DNA of 64,000 bases from Flavobacterium daemonense (GCF_007341385.1 NZ_VJYD01000001.1:186001-250000); one strand, 5' to 3'; positions 35,154 through 43,174 are shown, counted from the stretch's first letter. The notes: generated from the sequence alone by a model not told the origin. Program-made: numbers and translations.

Positions 35154-36011
35154 CTATTTTGATAAAATGTCTTTTAAAAGCTTGGTCAATTCTGCTGGTC
35201 TAGAGATAAACGGGCTATGTCCAGAATCGATTGTGTACGTATTTGTAATGCCTGCTGCTTTTGCCATTTCTTGCTGAAAATTGTACGTAATCGTGTGATC
35301 TTCTATTGTGAAGATGTAGTATTTTTTGCCTCCCAAATTATAATCTTCTGTTTTGTAGTTCAATGGAGTTCCAAGTGGAATTGTTGGCTCGGCTTTGTAA
35401 CGTGCCACAAGAAATTGTTTTTGAGCAACTGTAGCATCTTGAGAAAATATTTTTGGAAGATTAACTTCTGGATTTACGATTCCTGCCAAAGTCTGATCCT
35501 CAGATAATTGTAAAGATGCCGGCAAAAGTGATGCTTTATCCATTTGAGAATAATCCAAAACGCTTTTTCCGCTTTGTGGAATAAAGCCAGCCACATAAAC
35601 CAACTTTTTGATTTTTTGAGGAACCTCAGCAGCAGTTTGAGTAATTACAGCGCCGCCTAAACTATGTCCAATTAAAATTACCGGTTCATTATAAGAATCG
35701 ATTGCTTTTTTAACCTCATCAACATACGCTTTAAAAGAAACTTGATAAGCGGGAGTTGCATCCTCTCCATGTCCAGGCAATTTGACAACAGAAACCGTAT
35801 AGCCCGCAGCTTTTAAATCGGCTTCGGTTTGATCCCAAACGTAAGATGCTTGCCATGCGCCGTGTACGAGTACGACAGGAGATTTTTTTGCAGAAACAAC
35901 TGTATTTTCGTCGTTTGAACATGACGCAGTTGAAATGGTTGTAAACAATAGCAAGAATAGTTTTGAAATTGTTTTTAAAGAGTTTTGCGAATTAATTTTT
36001 GATTTTTTCAT
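35154..36011 (-). CDS. alpha/beta-hydrolase lipoprotein
   Basis: 285 residues. After a long basic start comes a lipoprotein signal (LFLLLFTTISTASCSND, lipobox Cys about 31). The hydrolase core follows: VVLVHGAWQASYVWD (oxyanion-hole HG), LIGHSLGGAVI (nucleophile elbow, catalytic Ser), and DSGHSPFISRP (catalytic His). It resembles plant methylesterase/hydroxynitrile-lyase-like members that cleave small esters. It is the last gene of the minus-strand operon that begins with the 2TM protein at 37443, 58 bp after the carboxymuconolactone decarboxylase-like gene. The substrate is unknown. Confidence 0.88.
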   Translation of the reverse strand: MKKSKINSQNSLKTISKLFLLLFTTISTASCSNDENTVVSAKKSPVVLVHGAWQASYVWDQTEADLKAAGYTVSVVKLPGHGEDATPAYQVSFKAYVDEVKKAIDSYNEPVILIGHSLGGAVITQTAAEVPQKIKKLVYVAGFIPQSGKSVLDYSQMDKASLLPASLQLSEDQTLAGIVNPEVNLPKIFSQDATVAQKQFLVARYKAEPTIPLGTPLNYKTEDYNLGGKKYYIFTIEDHTITYNFQQEMAKAAGITNTYTIDSGHSPFISRPAELTKLLKDILSK

Positions 36012-36069
36012 TGTTTTTAAAATTTATTATTTGTGTTGTTTTTTATAAAAATTGGACGTCTTTTTCAAT

Positions 36070-36624
36070 TTATGGAAGAACATCAAAACCATTTAAAACT
36101 GTAGCAAGAAGTGTATAAGCGCCAACTAAAAAGATGAGTTCGGCGAGAGTCTCTTGCCCTAAAATTTCCTTTGCAAGATTGTAAGAAGCGTCAGGAACAA
36201 TTCGTCCTTTTGCTAGAATAGAAGCGATTTCATAAGCTATGGCTTCTTCCTGATTTAATTCAACAGGACGAAATCCGGCTGCGAGTGACGCCACCGCGGT
36301 TGCAGAAAAGCCAAAATGTTTTGCCATAATTTCGTGTGCATAAAGTTCGAAACGCGCACCAAATGCTGTACCAACAGTGAGAATCGCAACTTCGCGGACT
36401 TTTTTAGGAAGCGTAGCATAATTATCCAATGAGCGTACAAAACTCAAAGCCGGAATTCCAAATTGAGGAAAAGCAAGCATCGGCGGAAAAGGTCCTGTCA
36501 AAGCACCTTCGTTATTCGTCATTACAACTGGGCCTTGGCTGTTTGTAATCAGTTTAAAAACTTCATCATGAACATATCGAACTTCGTCGTTCATTGTTTC
36601 TGGGTTTATCGGATTTACTCGCAT
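36070..36624 (-). CDS. carboxymuconolactone decarboxylase-like protein (AhpD fold), lacking the redox cysteines
   Basis: 184 residues, all helical. The segment LPKKVREVAILTVGTAFGARFELYAHEIMAKHFGFSATAVASLAAG matches the CMD/AhpD fold: the R-E-(V/L)-x-I-L and E-x-x-x-H-x-x-x-A positions are kept, but the CxxC pair used by AhpD in peroxide reduction is absent. This points to the decarboxylase/unknown branch rather than a peroxidase. It lies 18 bp after the cupin gene and 58 bp before the hydrolase gene, all in one operon under the Fnr-like box. It may share a small substrate with them. Confidence 0.85.
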   Translation of the reverse strand: MRVNPINPETMNDEVRYVHDEVFKLITNSQGPVVMTNNEGALTGPFPPMLAFPQFGIPALSFVRSLDNYATLPKKVREVAILTVGTAFGARFELYAHEIMAKHFGFSATAVASLAAGFRPVELNQEEAIAYEIASILAKGRIVPDASYNLAKEILGQETLAELIFLVGAYTLLATVLNGFDVLP

Positions 36625-36642
36625 TACAATTGTTTTTAAGAT

Positions 36643-37209
36643 TTAGCGAAGATTTTCTTCAAATTCTCCATCAATTAAAACAAAGACAACACGACATACT
36701 TTTCCAGATTTATTGCTCCAAGCATGATTTGTTCCTCTTTGCACGATAATGTCGCCGGCTTTTGCAGTCGTTTCGCCTTCGTCAACGATCAAGGTCAATT
36801 CGCCATCGAGAACAATTCCGTAATCAATTGTTTCGGTTTTATGCATTAAAGGATGTGGTGCATTTCCGCCAGCTTTTGAAGCATGCTCGCCGCTCATGGT
36901 TTTAAAATGTTCAAAAGCCTGTTCTTTGGTAAGATTTCGAATTTCATCACTTTCTGGCGGAAAATCAATAACTCGTATTCTTGTTCCGTGTTTTGGAGGT
37001 CCCAGAATAAGTCCGTTTTCTTCTGGATCTTGAGAAATGCTGCCTATTAAAGCAGGAGTTTGTTTTGTGTTCCAAACCTCATGGAATTTGGCTCCGTTTG
37101 GCCCGCCTACCATATAAGTTCTTGCTGGAATTTCGTCTGAAACAATAATGGCTTTGCCTTCTGGATTATGTCCTGTCACAATTCGTCTAAATGTTGTAGT
37201 AGTTTCCAT
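36643..37209 (-). CDS. cupin-domain protein
   Basis: 188 residues. A single conserved cupin barrel occupies the C-terminal half: HPLMHKTETIDYGIVLDGELTLIVDEGE (first cupin motif with His and Glu ligands) and KAGDIIVQRGTNHAWSNKSGKVCRVVFVL (second motif with the His ligand). The N-terminal half (FRRIVTGHNPEGKAIIVSDEIP, GPPKHGTRIRVIDFPP) is typical of larger one-domain cupins annotated around aromatic or hydroxyquinol metabolism. It starts 6 bp after the 2TM gene. The metal and substrate are unknown. Confidence 0.87.
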   Translation of the reverse strand: METTTTFRRIVTGHNPEGKAIIVSDEIPARTYMVGGPNGAKFHEVWNTKQTPALIGSISQDPEENGLILGPPKHGTRIRVIDFPPESDEIRNLTKEQAFEHFKTMSGEHASKAGGNAPHPLMHKTETIDYGIVLDGELTLIVDEGETTAKAGDIIVQRGTNHAWSNKSGKVCRVVFVLIDGEFEENLR

Positions 37210-37215
37210 GATTTC

Positions 37216-37443
37216 TTAGTTTTTGATTTTATTTTTCCCGAATACAAATACACCTAAATAGTGAAAAAGAACTCCAATTGCCCAAGCTGCTGTAGACCAT
37301 ATTGGCCAAGGATAAGTTGTGTCTGTCAAATACCAAATAATAAAGATTACTGGTGTAGCTAGTAAAAAGACAAGAAGGTGAATTTTGAATCCTAATTCTG
37401 AATTTTTGTGTGCTTTTCTGTCGATGTTGAATCTAGTTTTCAT
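37216..37443 (-). CDS. 2TM-domain small membrane protein
   Basis: 75 residues: the basic start KTRFNIDRKAHKNSELGFKIHLLVFLLATPVIFIIWYLTD, a short loop with TYPWPIWSTAAWAIGVLFHYLGVFVFG, and a basic end. Two transmembrane helices with a W-P-x-W-x-x-A-W turn are characteristic of the 2TM domain family found in Bacteroidota kinases and as stand-alone proteins. It is the first gene of the operon behind the Fnr-like box; the cupin, CMD-like and hydrolase genes follow. Confidence 0.85.
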   Translation of the reverse strand: MKTRFNIDRKAHKNSELGFKIHLLVFLLATPVIFIIWYLTDTTYPWPIWSTAAWAIGVLFHYLGVFVFGKNKIKN

Positions 37444-37522
37444 GATTAAGTTTTTTAATTATTAGTAATAGTTTTTTAAAAGAAATGTTTTTAATTGTTT
37501 GATTATCAATTTATTTACATGA

Positions 37523-37573
37523 CAAAGGTAGAGTCGTTATGTCGATAACATCATTGACTTTGGTTAAGAAAGA
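37523..37573 (-). promoter_or_regulatory. promoter with Fnr-like box, toward the 2TM-cupin operon
   Basis: On the minus strand a 23-bp element containing TTAAC-N4-GTCAA (37554-37567) ends exactly 20 bp before a perfect -7 box TACCTTTG (37523-37530). The centre of the box lies 37.5 bp from the end of the -7 element, close to -41.5 relative to a start 4 nt further on, the class II activator position of Crp/Fnr proteins. A second palindrome, GTTAT-GTCG-ATAAC, fills the spacer (37536-37549). The same arrangement recurs at 39968-40018. Confidence 0.65.
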
Positions 37574-37635
37574 ATTTTGTATTTAGCAGAATAAAATCTA
37601 ATTTTAGGGAAGTTATTTTCTCTTAATGTATTGCT

Positions 37636-38211
37636 ATGGACGCTATTAAAAATGTCATAACCTCATTTGTTCCCATGTCTGATGAAGAGTATAATTCGAT
37701 GCTTCCAATTATCGAAAGAAGGGAAGTGCCAAAGGATACTGATTTACTTCAGCAGGGCGAAATCTGCCGACATATTTATTTTATCGAAAGTGGTTTTTTT
37801 AGAATGTTTTATGTAGATTATAAAGGAAACGAGATCAATTGCAGATTTGCGAAACCAAATGATTTTTTGGTTGATTTCGCTAGTTTTATTACGCAAAGAA
37901 CAGCTCAATATTATTGCAGAGCGATGGAAGACTCGCAAGTAATTGCTTTAGAATATGAAAAAGTCGAAAGTTTGTACAATAGCTCGGCTAATTGGTCAAA
38001 ATTTGGACGATTAATAGCTGAATCTGCTTACCTGATTATTATCGAAAGAGAAGAAATGCTGCATTTTCAAACTCCCGAAGAACGATATAAAACTATATTA
38101 AAAAAAGAACCTCATCTTTTTCAGATGGTATCGCAGAATCAGCTTTCATCGTATATTGGCATTAAACCAGAATCCTTAAGCAGACTTCGCAAAAGAATGA
38201 TTGGCAAGTAA
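37636..38211 (+). CDS. Crp/Fnr-family transcriptional regulator
   Basis: 191 residues. The N-terminal cyclic-nucleotide-binding-like barrel is clear (REVPKDTDLLQQGEICRHIYFIESGFFRMFYVDYKGNEINCRF, with QRTAQYYCRAMEDSQVIALEYEKVESLY). The C-terminal helix-turn-helix is short: QNQLSSYIGIKPESLSRLRKRM, as in many Bacteroidota Crp/Fnr proteins. No cysteine cluster for an iron-sulfur centre is present at the start. It is transcribed divergently from the 2TM-cupin operon, and an Fnr-like box lies in the shared 192-bp gap, so it is the natural candidate to bind there and at the related site at 39996. Confidence 0.9.
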   Translation: MDAIKNVITSFVPMSDEEYNSMLPIIERREVPKDTDLLQQGEICRHIYFIESGFFRMFYVDYKGNEINCRFAKPNDFLVDFASFITQRTAQYYCRAMEDSQVIALEYEKVESLYNSSANWSKFGRLIAESAYLIIIEREEMLHFQTPEERYKTILKKEPHLFQMVSQNQLSSYIGIKPESLSRLRKRMIGK

Positions 38212-38226
38212 ACGATTTTTTTTTTT

Positions 38227-38254
38227 TAGCGGAAAACAAAATTGCATTCCGCTA
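38227..38254. terminator. hairpin between convergent crp-like and DJ-1 genes
   Basis: TAGCGGAA (38227-38234) and TTCCGCTA (38247-38254) are perfect inverted repeats with a 12-nt loop. The T run lies before rather than after the stem on the plus strand, so termination is uncertain. Confidence 0.4.
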
Positions 38255-38277
38255 TTTGCAGATTGTAAATGAAGAAA

Positions 38278-39063
38278 TTATTTTTTTGCCAACCAGCTTT
38301 CAACTGCTTTTGAAAAATCGGCAACATCAATAGGGTGTCGGCTTGTAATAATATTTGCATCTACTACAACTGGCTGATCAGAAACGATTCCGCCTGCATT
38401 TTTAAGATCGCTCTGAATGTTCCAGTATCCAGTAAGTTTTCTTCCTTTCAGAATTTCGGCAGAAGCCAATACAACCGGCGCATGACAAATAGCAGCAATC
38501 AATTTTCCAGATTTATTAAAATCCTTAATGAATTTTATAACATCTTTGTCATAACGAAGATTATCTGGATTCCAAGCACCTCCCGGAATAAACACAGCAT
38601 CATAATCGCTCACTTTGATCTGATCTGCTGTTTTATCAAATTTGATCCACCCAACAGGTTGCAAATATTGAATTGCCATAATATGCGTCTGCGCCATTTC
38701 GGGACTGCTCAAGCCATATCGCGCCGGAGCAGGGTTGTATTTTGGAGCGACAATATCAACCTGAGCGCCCAGTTCTCTAAAATACCAAACAGGTCCAGTT
38801 AACTCTATTTCTTCAAAACCGTCGGCGGCAAGAACTGCGATTTTTTTGCCTTTCAAAACGGTTTTGTCTTTTACAGGAGTAAAAAAGAAGTCTCTTAAGG
38901 CTTCATTTCCAGGAGCATTCAATAATTGTGAAACGGGCATTACGGAAACATGGGAAGGCGTTGCCAATTGGTTCATTACATCAAGCTGATGATCTTTAAC
39001 CTGTGCATTTAATGCTGTTGTGCCGATGACACCTGCTGCGATAATTTGTTTTAAATTTTTCAT
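38278..39063 (-). CDS. exported DJ-1/PfpI-family protein
   Basis: 261 residues. A short N-terminal signal-like segment (LKQIIAAGVIGTTALNAQ) is followed by about 50 extra residues and then the DJ-1/PfpI domain: GKKIAVLAADGFEEIELTGPVWYF (Glu near the nucleophile), YDAVFIPGGAWNPDNLRYD, and LIAAICHAPVVLASAEIL with the nucleophilic Cys and adjacent His. The family includes glyoxalase-type and deglycase-like enzymes and proteases. The export signal is unusual for this normally cytoplasmic family. It follows the ABM-domain gene by 55 bp and shares its Fnr-like promoter. Confidence 0.87.
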   Translation of the reverse strand: MKNLKQIIAAGVIGTTALNAQVKDHQLDVMNQLATPSHVSVMPVSQLLNAPGNEALRDFFFTPVKDKTVLKGKKIAVLAADGFEEIELTGPVWYFRELGAQVDIVAPKYNPAPARYGLSSPEMAQTHIMAIQYLQPVGWIKFDKTADQIKVSDYDAVFIPGGAWNPDNLRYDKDVIKFIKDFNKSGKLIAAICHAPVVLASAEILKGRKLTGYWNIQSDLKNAGGIVSDQPVVVDANIITSRHPIDVADFSKAVESWLAKK

Positions 39064-39118
39064 GATTTCTAAGTTTTAAAATATTTATAATTGTTTTTTA
39101 GGAATGAAATCCCGTGGA

Positions 39119-39889
39119 TTATTCTCTTGTAAGTGGTGCGAATTCAATTAGGTTATGAATTCCGTTTTGAAAAGGCGGTTTCTTTATGTTAGTTTCTAGA
39201 TATTCGATTACTGGTTGAATAGGAGGAAAATTGAGATGATAGTGAAAAGCTTCTTGGCTTCTGAATTTTTCATAGGTTACAAACTGTGTTCCATCTCCTT
39301 CAATTTCAGAAAGCTGATAAGTTACCACGCCAGGTTCGTTTCGAAATTGAGGCATTGCAATATCATACGTGTCTTTAAAATTTTGTTCGGTACCTTTTTT
39401 TCCGTCCACAAAAAGCATTATAACCAGCTGATTATCTTCTTTTTTAGAGGTTTTTCGCCATTGTTCTTTCGTTAAAGGTTCAAGATCATTGACGTAATAG
39501 ATTTTCGGAACTATTTTTAATTTTTCAGTTAAAGATTGCAGTGCTTTTGCTTCTTTACTTTTACTGAAGCTTTCCAATTGTTTTTTTCCATTCCATCGTT
39601 CAATCAGCCAGAGAATATTGTTTTTGTCTTGTTCAAAAAAAGCTTCTGCCATAATATTTTCTTTTGATGAAAGTGAAGCCGTAACATATTCTGTCATTGC
39701 TTTTCGAAACTGTGAAACATATTGTTCTTCTACTTCATATTTCGTCAGTTTAGACGTTGTTTCGCTTAAAACTTCTGTTTTTATTCTGATGGAATTTTGA
39801 GCTTTTACATTGCCTGTTATAAGTGTAAAAGCGGACACGGCTATTGCGAGTCCTGTTTTAGAAATTGATTTATACGCTGTTGTTTTCAT
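39119..39889 (-). CDS. exported protein with two ABM (antibiotic biosynthesis monooxygenase) domains
   Basis: 256 residues, signal peptide ending at NVKAQ (about residue 31). Two ferredoxin-like ABM units follow: the first with KYEVEEQYVSQFRKAMTEYVTASLSSKENIMAEAFFEQDKNNILWLIERWNGKKQLESFSKS, the second with TYDIAMPQFRNEPGVVTYQLSEIEGDGTQFVTYEKFRSQEAFHYHLNFP. The W-x-x-x-x-x-x-x-x-H pattern typical of YgiN-type quinol monooxygenases is only partly kept. A cofactor-free quinol oxidation role is possible. It starts the two-gene operon with the DJ-1-like gene. Confidence 0.8.
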   Translation of the reverse strand: MKTTAYKSISKTGLAIAVSAFTLITGNVKAQNSIRIKTEVLSETTSKLTKYEVEEQYVSQFRKAMTEYVTASLSSKENIMAEAFFEQDKNNILWLIERWNGKKQLESFSKSKEAKALQSLTEKLKIVPKIYYVNDLEPLTKEQWRKTSKKEDNQLVIMLFVDGKKGTEQNFKDTYDIAMPQFRNEPGVVTYQLSEIEGDGTQFVTYEKFRSQEAFHYHLNFPPIQPVIEYLETNIKKPPFQNGIHNLIEFAPLTRE

Positions 39890-39967
39890 AATTTTCTTTT
39901 TAATTATTTGAATGTGTTAGACTGTTAGCATTTTGAAAAAGCTAATAATTTAGATGATTTTACGAGG

Positions 39968-40018
39968 CAAAATTAGGTTGGCAATTCCTGAGGAATCATT
40001 GACTTGGGTTAAGAAAGA
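39968..40018 (-). promoter_or_regulatory. promoter with Fnr-like box, toward the ABM-DJ-1 operon
   Basis: The 23-bp element at 39996-40018 differs from the one at 37551-37573 at one position. Its TTAAC-N4-GTCAA core (minus strand, 39999-40012) is again separated by exactly 20 bp from a perfect -7 box, here TAATTTTG (39968-39975). Confidence 0.65.
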
Positions 40019-40078
40019 TTTTTTCCTGTTTTGAAGTGAAGAAATAGAATGTTGCAGAAAAATTTTAAAATTTCGAGT

Positions 40079-40756
40079 TTAGATTTTTGAGTTTTCGGCA
40101 TCAATAATCGATTTTAGATCATGATAGATATTGTCGCTGTTTTCGAAAATGCTTTTAATAATACCGTTTTTGTCAATCACAAAACTTGTCGGAAAATAGA
40201 AAATCTTATACTTGTTGTTTATTTCTCCTGCATTTGGTAATTGAGTGTAATTAAAATCATGTTTTTTTAGAAAAGCTTCTACATGTAGTGCTGTGTTGTA
40301 CGTAAGTCCAAGAAAAACTACCTCTTTATTTTTATATTCGTCTACTAATTTATTGAGTTCCGGAATTTCCTTTATACATGGAGCGCAAGACGTAAACCAG
40401 AAATTTAGTACCACCGTTTTTCCGCGAAGTTCTTTTAAAGACCAAATTTTGCCTTCAAGATCTTTGAGTTCAAATTCGGGAGCAGGATTGTTAAGCATTT
40501 CTGCTAATGCTTTTTTGCTTTTAATTTCGTTATCGCTAAATTCAGATGTTTTTTTTACAAGATGCATTATACCGTTTTTATCATCTTCTTCACTATGTCT
40601 AAATAAGATCTGATTTTTGCCCCAAGCATTTTCAAGACTGTCAAGATTTTTAAGAGTTTCGCCATTTGGCAAAACAAATCGAATTGTGTTTTGGGCTTTC
40701 ATGCTGATAAAAAGAAAACAGGAGGCCACACAGATTGAAATTTTTCTATTGTTCAT
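40079..40756 (-). CDS. TlpA-like thioredoxin-family protein
   Basis: 225 residues with a signal peptide (CVASCFLFISMKAQ, to residue 22). The N-terminal 80 residues are family-specific; then comes the TlpA/AhpC-type domain: APEFELKDLEGKIWSLKELRGKTVVLNFWFTSCAPCIKEIPELNKL, with the CAPC redox pair, and FPTSFVIDKNGIIKSIF with the cis-proline stretch. It is an exported thiol-disulfide oxidoreductase or reductase of envelope proteins. It is divergent to the histidine kinase gene; the TTAAC repeat region between them could control both. Confidence 0.9.
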   Translation of the reverse strand: MNNRKISICVASCFLFISMKAQNTIRFVLPNGETLKNLDSLENAWGKNQILFRHSEEDDKNGIMHLVKKTSEFSDNEIKSKKALAEMLNNPAPEFELKDLEGKIWSLKELRGKTVVLNFWFTSCAPCIKEIPELNKLVDEYKNKEVVFLGLTYNTALHVEAFLKKHDFNYTQLPNAGEINNKYKIFYFPTSFVIDKNGIIKSIFENSDNIYHDLKSIIDAENSKI

Positions 40757-40783
40757 TGTTTCAGTTGTTTAAGTTGTACATGT

Positions 40784-40791
40784 CAAAAGTA
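40784..40791 (-). promoter_or_regulatory. -7 promoter box TACTTTTG for the TlpA-like gene
   Basis: Perfect TAnnTTTG on the minus strand, 27 bp before the start codon. No TTG at -33; the TTAAC repeats begin about 23 bp further upstream. Confidence 0.45.
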
Positions 40792-40813
40792 TATTTAAAC
40801 TTTTTCGTATAGG

Positions 40814-40854
40814 TTAAAGCCCTCTTAACCAATGTTAACTAGTGTTAACTGAGT
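40814..40854. promoter_or_regulatory. TTAAC direct repeats with 10-bp period (response regulator box candidate)
   Basis: TTAAC occurs at 40825, 40835 and 40845, with a weaker TTAAA at 40814. The second and third copies also form the palindrome TTAAC-TAGT-GTTAA. One helical turn between direct half-sites is the usual layout for OmpR/PhoB-type regulators; the array lies just upstream of the kinase promoter. Confidence 0.6.
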
Positions 40855-40875
40855 TATTCGATTATCAAAATGAGA

Positions 40876-40883
40876 TATATTTG
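40876..40883 (+). promoter_or_regulatory. -7 promoter box TATATTTG for the kinase-regulator pair
   Basis: Perfect TAnnTTTG match 16 bp before the ATG at 40900, implying a very short leader. The TTAAC array ends just above the -33 position. Confidence 0.55.
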
Positions 40884-40899
40884 TATATTATAATTTGTT

Positions 40900-42255
40900 A
40901 TGAAAAATCAGTTTAAAATTATTTTGATTACCTCTATCACTGTTTGCAGTATTTTGCTTTTTCAACTTTTTTGGGTGTACAGAACCTATGAAGAAAGTCG
41001 GGAGAATTTTCAAGGGAAAGTAAAAAACGCATTACAGCGAAGCGTCGATTTGTTCTTTCTGGAAAAAGTTAGAACTCCTATGAGTTTATCTAATGAAAGC
41101 CCTTATTTGTCGATAGTAAGCGAGGTTACCGATGAAAAGAAAGAAAAATTAAACTTACAAGGAGATTTTTCGAAATCGGGAGGGCCAATCAAAATCGGAA
41201 TGCAACCTTTAAAAATTGATACAGCAAATTTAGAAAGCGTACGTCTTTTTTTGGTAAAACTAATTGCTTCGTCAAATAAGCAAAATGTTGATTTGAGGAT
41301 GGTTAATGAAGATTTCAGAAAAGAACTCAACAAACAAGGAATTTTTATTGACTATAAATTGGCAGTGAAAAAAAAGGCAGTTCCTGATTGTAAAGAAGTT
41401 GTGAGCGTTCCGCTAGGCACAAACAACAAAAACTGGGTAATTGAAGCGCAGCTTTTTAAAACAGGAAAATTTCTGCTTTCAAAAAACATCATTCCGGTTT
41501 CGATATCAATAATTTTGGTAATTCTGACAGGTGGAAGTCTTTGGTATCTTGGTTTGATCATTTACAGACAGAAACAGCTGGATTATAAAAAGAACAATTT
41601 TATAAGCAACATTACACACGAATTGCGAACGCCAATATCAATTTTGAAATCAACAAATGAGGCTTTATTGCAATTTGGAGAAGTTTCTAATCCAGAGAAA
41701 ACAAAACGTTATTTAGAAATTAATGCCGATGTTTTAAATAAACTCGATTATAACATAGATCGCCTTTTGGACATAACAAGATACGAATTAGGAGTAAAAT
41801 ACGTAAATTTAACCGATGTAAATATTAACGAATTAGTAAGAAGTATAGTTGACAAATTTCAGGTAAATGATCACAATCAGATTTCAGTTTTTATTCAATT
41901 AGAAAATGAAATCATTCGCACAGACAAAGATATGATTGACGGGATATTGACAAATCTTATCGATAATGGCCTAAAGTACAGTTCTAATTCTGCTGAACTT
42001 ATAGTGAAAGTCTTCAGTACATCAAAATATTGGCAGTTGGAAGTTCAGGATAATGGAAGCGGTATAAGCGAGGAGAACCTTCCATTGATTTTTGACAAAT
42101 TCTACCGAATTACATCTGGAGATTTGCACGATGTAAAAGGTTATGGAATAGGATTGAGTTATGTAAAAGAACTAGTTAGTTTGCTTTCGGGCGACATAAT
42201 CGTAAACAGTAATCTAGGATCAGGTACAACCTTTATTATTAAATTTCCGTTATGA
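40900..42255 (+). CDS. membrane sensor histidine kinase
   Basis: 451 residues. Transmembrane helix 1 lies at about 8-28 and helix 2 at about 198-222 (IIPVSISIILVILTGGSLWYLGLIIY), enclosing a periplasmic sensor domain of about 170 residues without a recognised fold. The H-box is FISNITHELRTPISILKSTNEAL (autophosphorylated His), the N-box is GILTNLIDNGLKYS, and the ATP lid motifs are VQDNGSGI and GYGIGLSYVKELV. There is no HAMP domain. Its stop overlaps the response regulator start by 4 bp, making a clear kinase-regulator pair. Confidence 0.93.
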   Translation: MKNQFKIILITSITVCSILLFQLFWVYRTYEESRENFQGKVKNALQRSVDLFFLEKVRTPMSLSNESPYLSIVSEVTDEKKEKLNLQGDFSKSGGPIKIGMQPLKIDTANLESVRLFLVKLIASSNKQNVDLRMVNEDFRKELNKQGIFIDYKLAVKKKAVPDCKEVVSVPLGTNNKNWVIEAQLFKTGKFLLSKNIIPVSISIILVILTGGSLWYLGLIIYRQKQLDYKKNNFISNITHELRTPISILKSTNEALLQFGEVSNPEKTKRYLEINADVLNKLDYNIDRLLDITRYELGVKYVNLTDVNINELVRSIVDKFQVNDHNQISVFIQLENEIIRTDKDMIDGILTNLIDNGLKYSSNSAELIVKVFSTSKYWQLEVQDNGSGISEENLPLIFDKFYRITSGDLHDVKGYGIGLSYVKELVSLLSGDIIVNSNLGSGTTFIIKFPL

Positions 42256-42953
42256 GTGATATAATTCATGTTTTATTGGTAGAAGATGAAGAAGTACTTT
42301 CAACTATCATAAAAGAGACTCTTGAATTGAGAGGGTTTAGTTTTACAATTGCCAAAAATGGAGTGGAAGGCTGGGAACAATTTCAGAAGAAAAAACCAGA
42401 TATATGCGTAATTGATATCATGATGCCCAGAAAAGATGGATATTCACTTGTAGAAGATATTCGCATAATAGATCACTTGACTCCAATAATTTTTCTTACT
42501 GCAAAAAATGAAATCACCGATGTTTTAAAAGGACTAAAAATTGGTGCCGATGATTATATGAAAAAGCCTTTTAGCATGGAAGAGCTGATCTTGCGCATAC
42601 AGAAACTCGTAAGACGAACGTATAACTATTCTGATGATGAGACTTCTGCAACATCTGATAAAAATATCAAAGTTGGAAATTTTCAGTTCAATCTTCATAG
42701 GCTGGAATTAACGATTGAAGGGAAATCGGTCAATCTTTCGCAGCGTGAATCTGAATTGTTGGATTTGCTCGTTCAAAATAAAAATCAATTATTAGATCGA
42801 AATAAAGCTTTGTTGCTGCTTTGGGGCGATAGCAATCCGTTTACGGCGCGAAGCATGGATGTTTATATTACACGTCTCCGTAAATATTTGAGCGCTGATC
42901 CAGCTGTAGAAATCCTGAGCGTCAGAAATAAAGGATTTAAGTTAATTGATTGA
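42252..42953 (+). CDS. OmpR/PhoB-family response regulator
   Basis: 233 residues. The receiver domain has the acidic pocket (EDEE near 11-14), the phosphoacceptor Asp55 in CVIDIMMPRKDG, the Thr in FLTAKNE and the Lys in KKPFSMEEL. The C-terminal winged helix (LTIEGKSVNLSQRESELLDLLVQNKNQLLDRNKALLLLWGDSN, then SMDVYITRLRKYLS) is of the OmpR/PhoB type. Regulators of this type bind direct repeats about 10-11 bp apart; the TTAAC array at 40814-40854 before the kinase gene fits, so autoregulation and control of the TlpA-like gene are likely. Confidence 0.94.
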   Translation: MSDIIHVLLVEDEEVLSTIIKETLELRGFSFTIAKNGVEGWEQFQKKKPDICVIDIMMPRKDGYSLVEDIRIIDHLTPIIFLTAKNEITDVLKGLKIGADDYMKKPFSMEELILRIQKLVRRTYNYSDDETSATSDKNIKVGNFQFNLHRLELTIEGKSVNLSQRESELLDLLVQNKNQLLDRNKALLLLWGDSNPFTARSMDVYITRLRKYLSADPAVEILSVRNKGFKLID

Positions 42954-43123
42954 AAGATTTGATGCAATTCATTCTATGTAATAGCAGCAGAATTAGGGTT
43001 TAAAGAAGAATAAAAGCTCAGTTCGCTTACTAAACAACAAAAAATAGTGTTAAATTTCTGTTATCAACAAATTTGGAAAAGAAAAGTCAAGATTTGTGCT
43101 ACTCAATTGTGTTACAACCCCAC

Positions 43124-43131
43124 TAATTTTG
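43124..43131 (+). promoter_or_regulatory. -7 promoter box TAATTTTG
   Basis: Perfect TAnnTTTG, 43 bp before the ATG at 43175. A TTG at 43107-43109 is only 14 bp upstream, too close for a standard -33. Confidence 0.45.
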
Positions 43132-43174
43132 CGAGTATACAAGGAACAATTCTCTAATAATTGAAATCTTCTCG

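Noticed and set aside
36070..36624. AhpD alkylhydroperoxidase
   Set aside because: The CxxC redox pair required for that activity is missing, so only the fold is claimed.
38227..38254. Strong terminator between the crp-like and DJ-1 genes
   Set aside because: The stem is perfect but the T run lies on the wrong side for the plus strand and appears as A on the minus strand; kept only as a low-confidence hairpin.
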